DNA of 64,000 bases. It comes from Ureibacillus acetophenoni (GTDB taxonomy: Bacteria; Bacillota; Bacilli; Bacillales_A; Planococcaceae). The notes under the pieces were generated by a model that was not told the DNA's origin, did no database searches, and was given only the letters and a program-made list of their open reading frames with translations. Positions 63,522-64,000 of this stretch are shown here, piece by piece (the first letter of the stretch is position 1; each line of letters opens with the position of its first letter). Where the stretch lies: positions 46,365 to 110,364 of the forward strand of contig NZ_OBQC01000014.1 in NCBI RefSeq assembly GCF_900220965.1, written 5' to 3'. The position numbers were made by a program, and so were the translations under genes.

Positions 63522-64000
63522 ACATTTTTCCTTTCTAGAAAGAAAATTTTTTATTATCTTATTTTATTATATAAAAATTTATACGATAAACCAATAATTT
63601 TTTCTATGCCAATAAAAACCCTCATTAATCATAATCGATCTAACTTACAGCATAGTATTATAAAAACCTATTATTTGTAATGTAATAGGTTTCTAGATTT
63701 ACACCACTGTAAAAGACCCAGACATATAAAAAATTATATAACATTTAAACCCACTATATTTGTCACATGTATTTCAAAATTAAGAAAGGGGTTGATTACT
63801 ACATAAATTAATAGTTTCATTTTGCTCAATTCATTGGTGAGTTTCTAGGTTAAAGAACTTATAAATTTGTATTACTAAAGGGTTGCTAAGATGTTATTTC
63901 ATAAAAAGCACAGTGGTGAAATGTCAACCTAGAAAAACATCAAAATTGGAAATTCATTAAGCATTCAACATCTCAATTTCCTTTTTTAAGCGCACTTAAA
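63522..64000. other. Terminal intergenic region, no gene seen
   Basis: About 480 AT-rich bases with no convincing reading frame. AAACCTATTA and TAATAGGTTT (63664-63692) form a 10-bp hairpin with a nine-base loop. GGAAATT and AATTTCC (about 63949-63982), followed by TTTTTT, might be a weak terminator. The promoter of the regulator gene should lie near 63540-63590 on the minus strand. Confidence 0.5.

Overview
The window is AT-rich DNA of a low-GC Gram-positive bacterium. Strong AAGGAGG-type ribosome binding sites, frequent TTG/GTG starts, lipobox lipoproteins, a B12 riboswitch, a ydaO-type c-di-AMP riboswitch and a cre-like site all point to Bacillaceae/Planococcaceae. A meso-diaminopimelate dehydrogenase, an enzyme classically studied in Lysinibacillus/Ureibacillus-type bacteria, makes a Planococcaceae relative likely (inference). 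No rRNA, tRNA, CRISPR array or insertion sequence was seen.

Layout. 1-7.5 kb: VanZ-like protein, a decayed ZIP metal transporter, a secreted coiled-coil M23 peptidase, an orphan large serine recombinase, an alpha/beta hydrolase, thioredoxin reductase and a histidine phosphatase. 7.5-21.4 kb: a promoter and cobalamin riboswitch lead a long corrinoid operon: BtuF, BtuC, a BtuD-CbiZ fusion, CbiA, CobT, CobO, CbiP, CbiB, L-threonine-O-3-phosphate decarboxylase, CobU, CobS, CobC, a second partial CobU-like protein and a cytosolic BtuF-like protein. 21.5-31.2 kb, minus strand: a chemoreceptor, a cytosine-deaminase-like enzyme and an AddAB-like helicase/nuclease pair. 31.7-34.3 kb: a c-di-AMP riboswitch before a glutamate/aspartate-type symporter, then meso-DAP dehydrogenase. 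34.5-38.2 kb: a glycerate module (CdaR-type regulator, glycerate kinase, GntP permease).

38.3-43.1 kb: a two-component system and an ABC exporter sharing a TTAAG direct-repeat operator; between them lies an 830-bp array of 52-bp units, each with an internal dyad, which changes sequence family midway. 43-47 kb: lipoprotein, NagB, MFS transporter, TetR regulator. 47.1-55.2 kb: a catabolic operon with two paralogous acyl-CoA ligases, a thiolase-like protein lacking the usual nucleophile with its DUF35 partner, aldehyde and alcohol dehydrogenases, and an NTF2-like protein. 55.3-60 kb: a Cas4-like/XPD helicase fusion, an RpiR regulator with a palindromic operator, and an MFS gene cut by a stop codon. 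60.1-63.5 kb, minus strand: a probable D-hydroxy-amino-acid catabolic cluster (YheO/DauR-type regulator, RidA, threonine-synthase-like PLP enzyme, D-threonine-aldolase-like PLP enzyme).

The most interesting items are the 52-bp dyad array, the thiolase-like/DUF35 pair that looks like a retro-aldolase, the c-di-AMP riboswitch on an amino-acid symporter, the two complementary CobU-like proteins and the extra AddAB-like pair.
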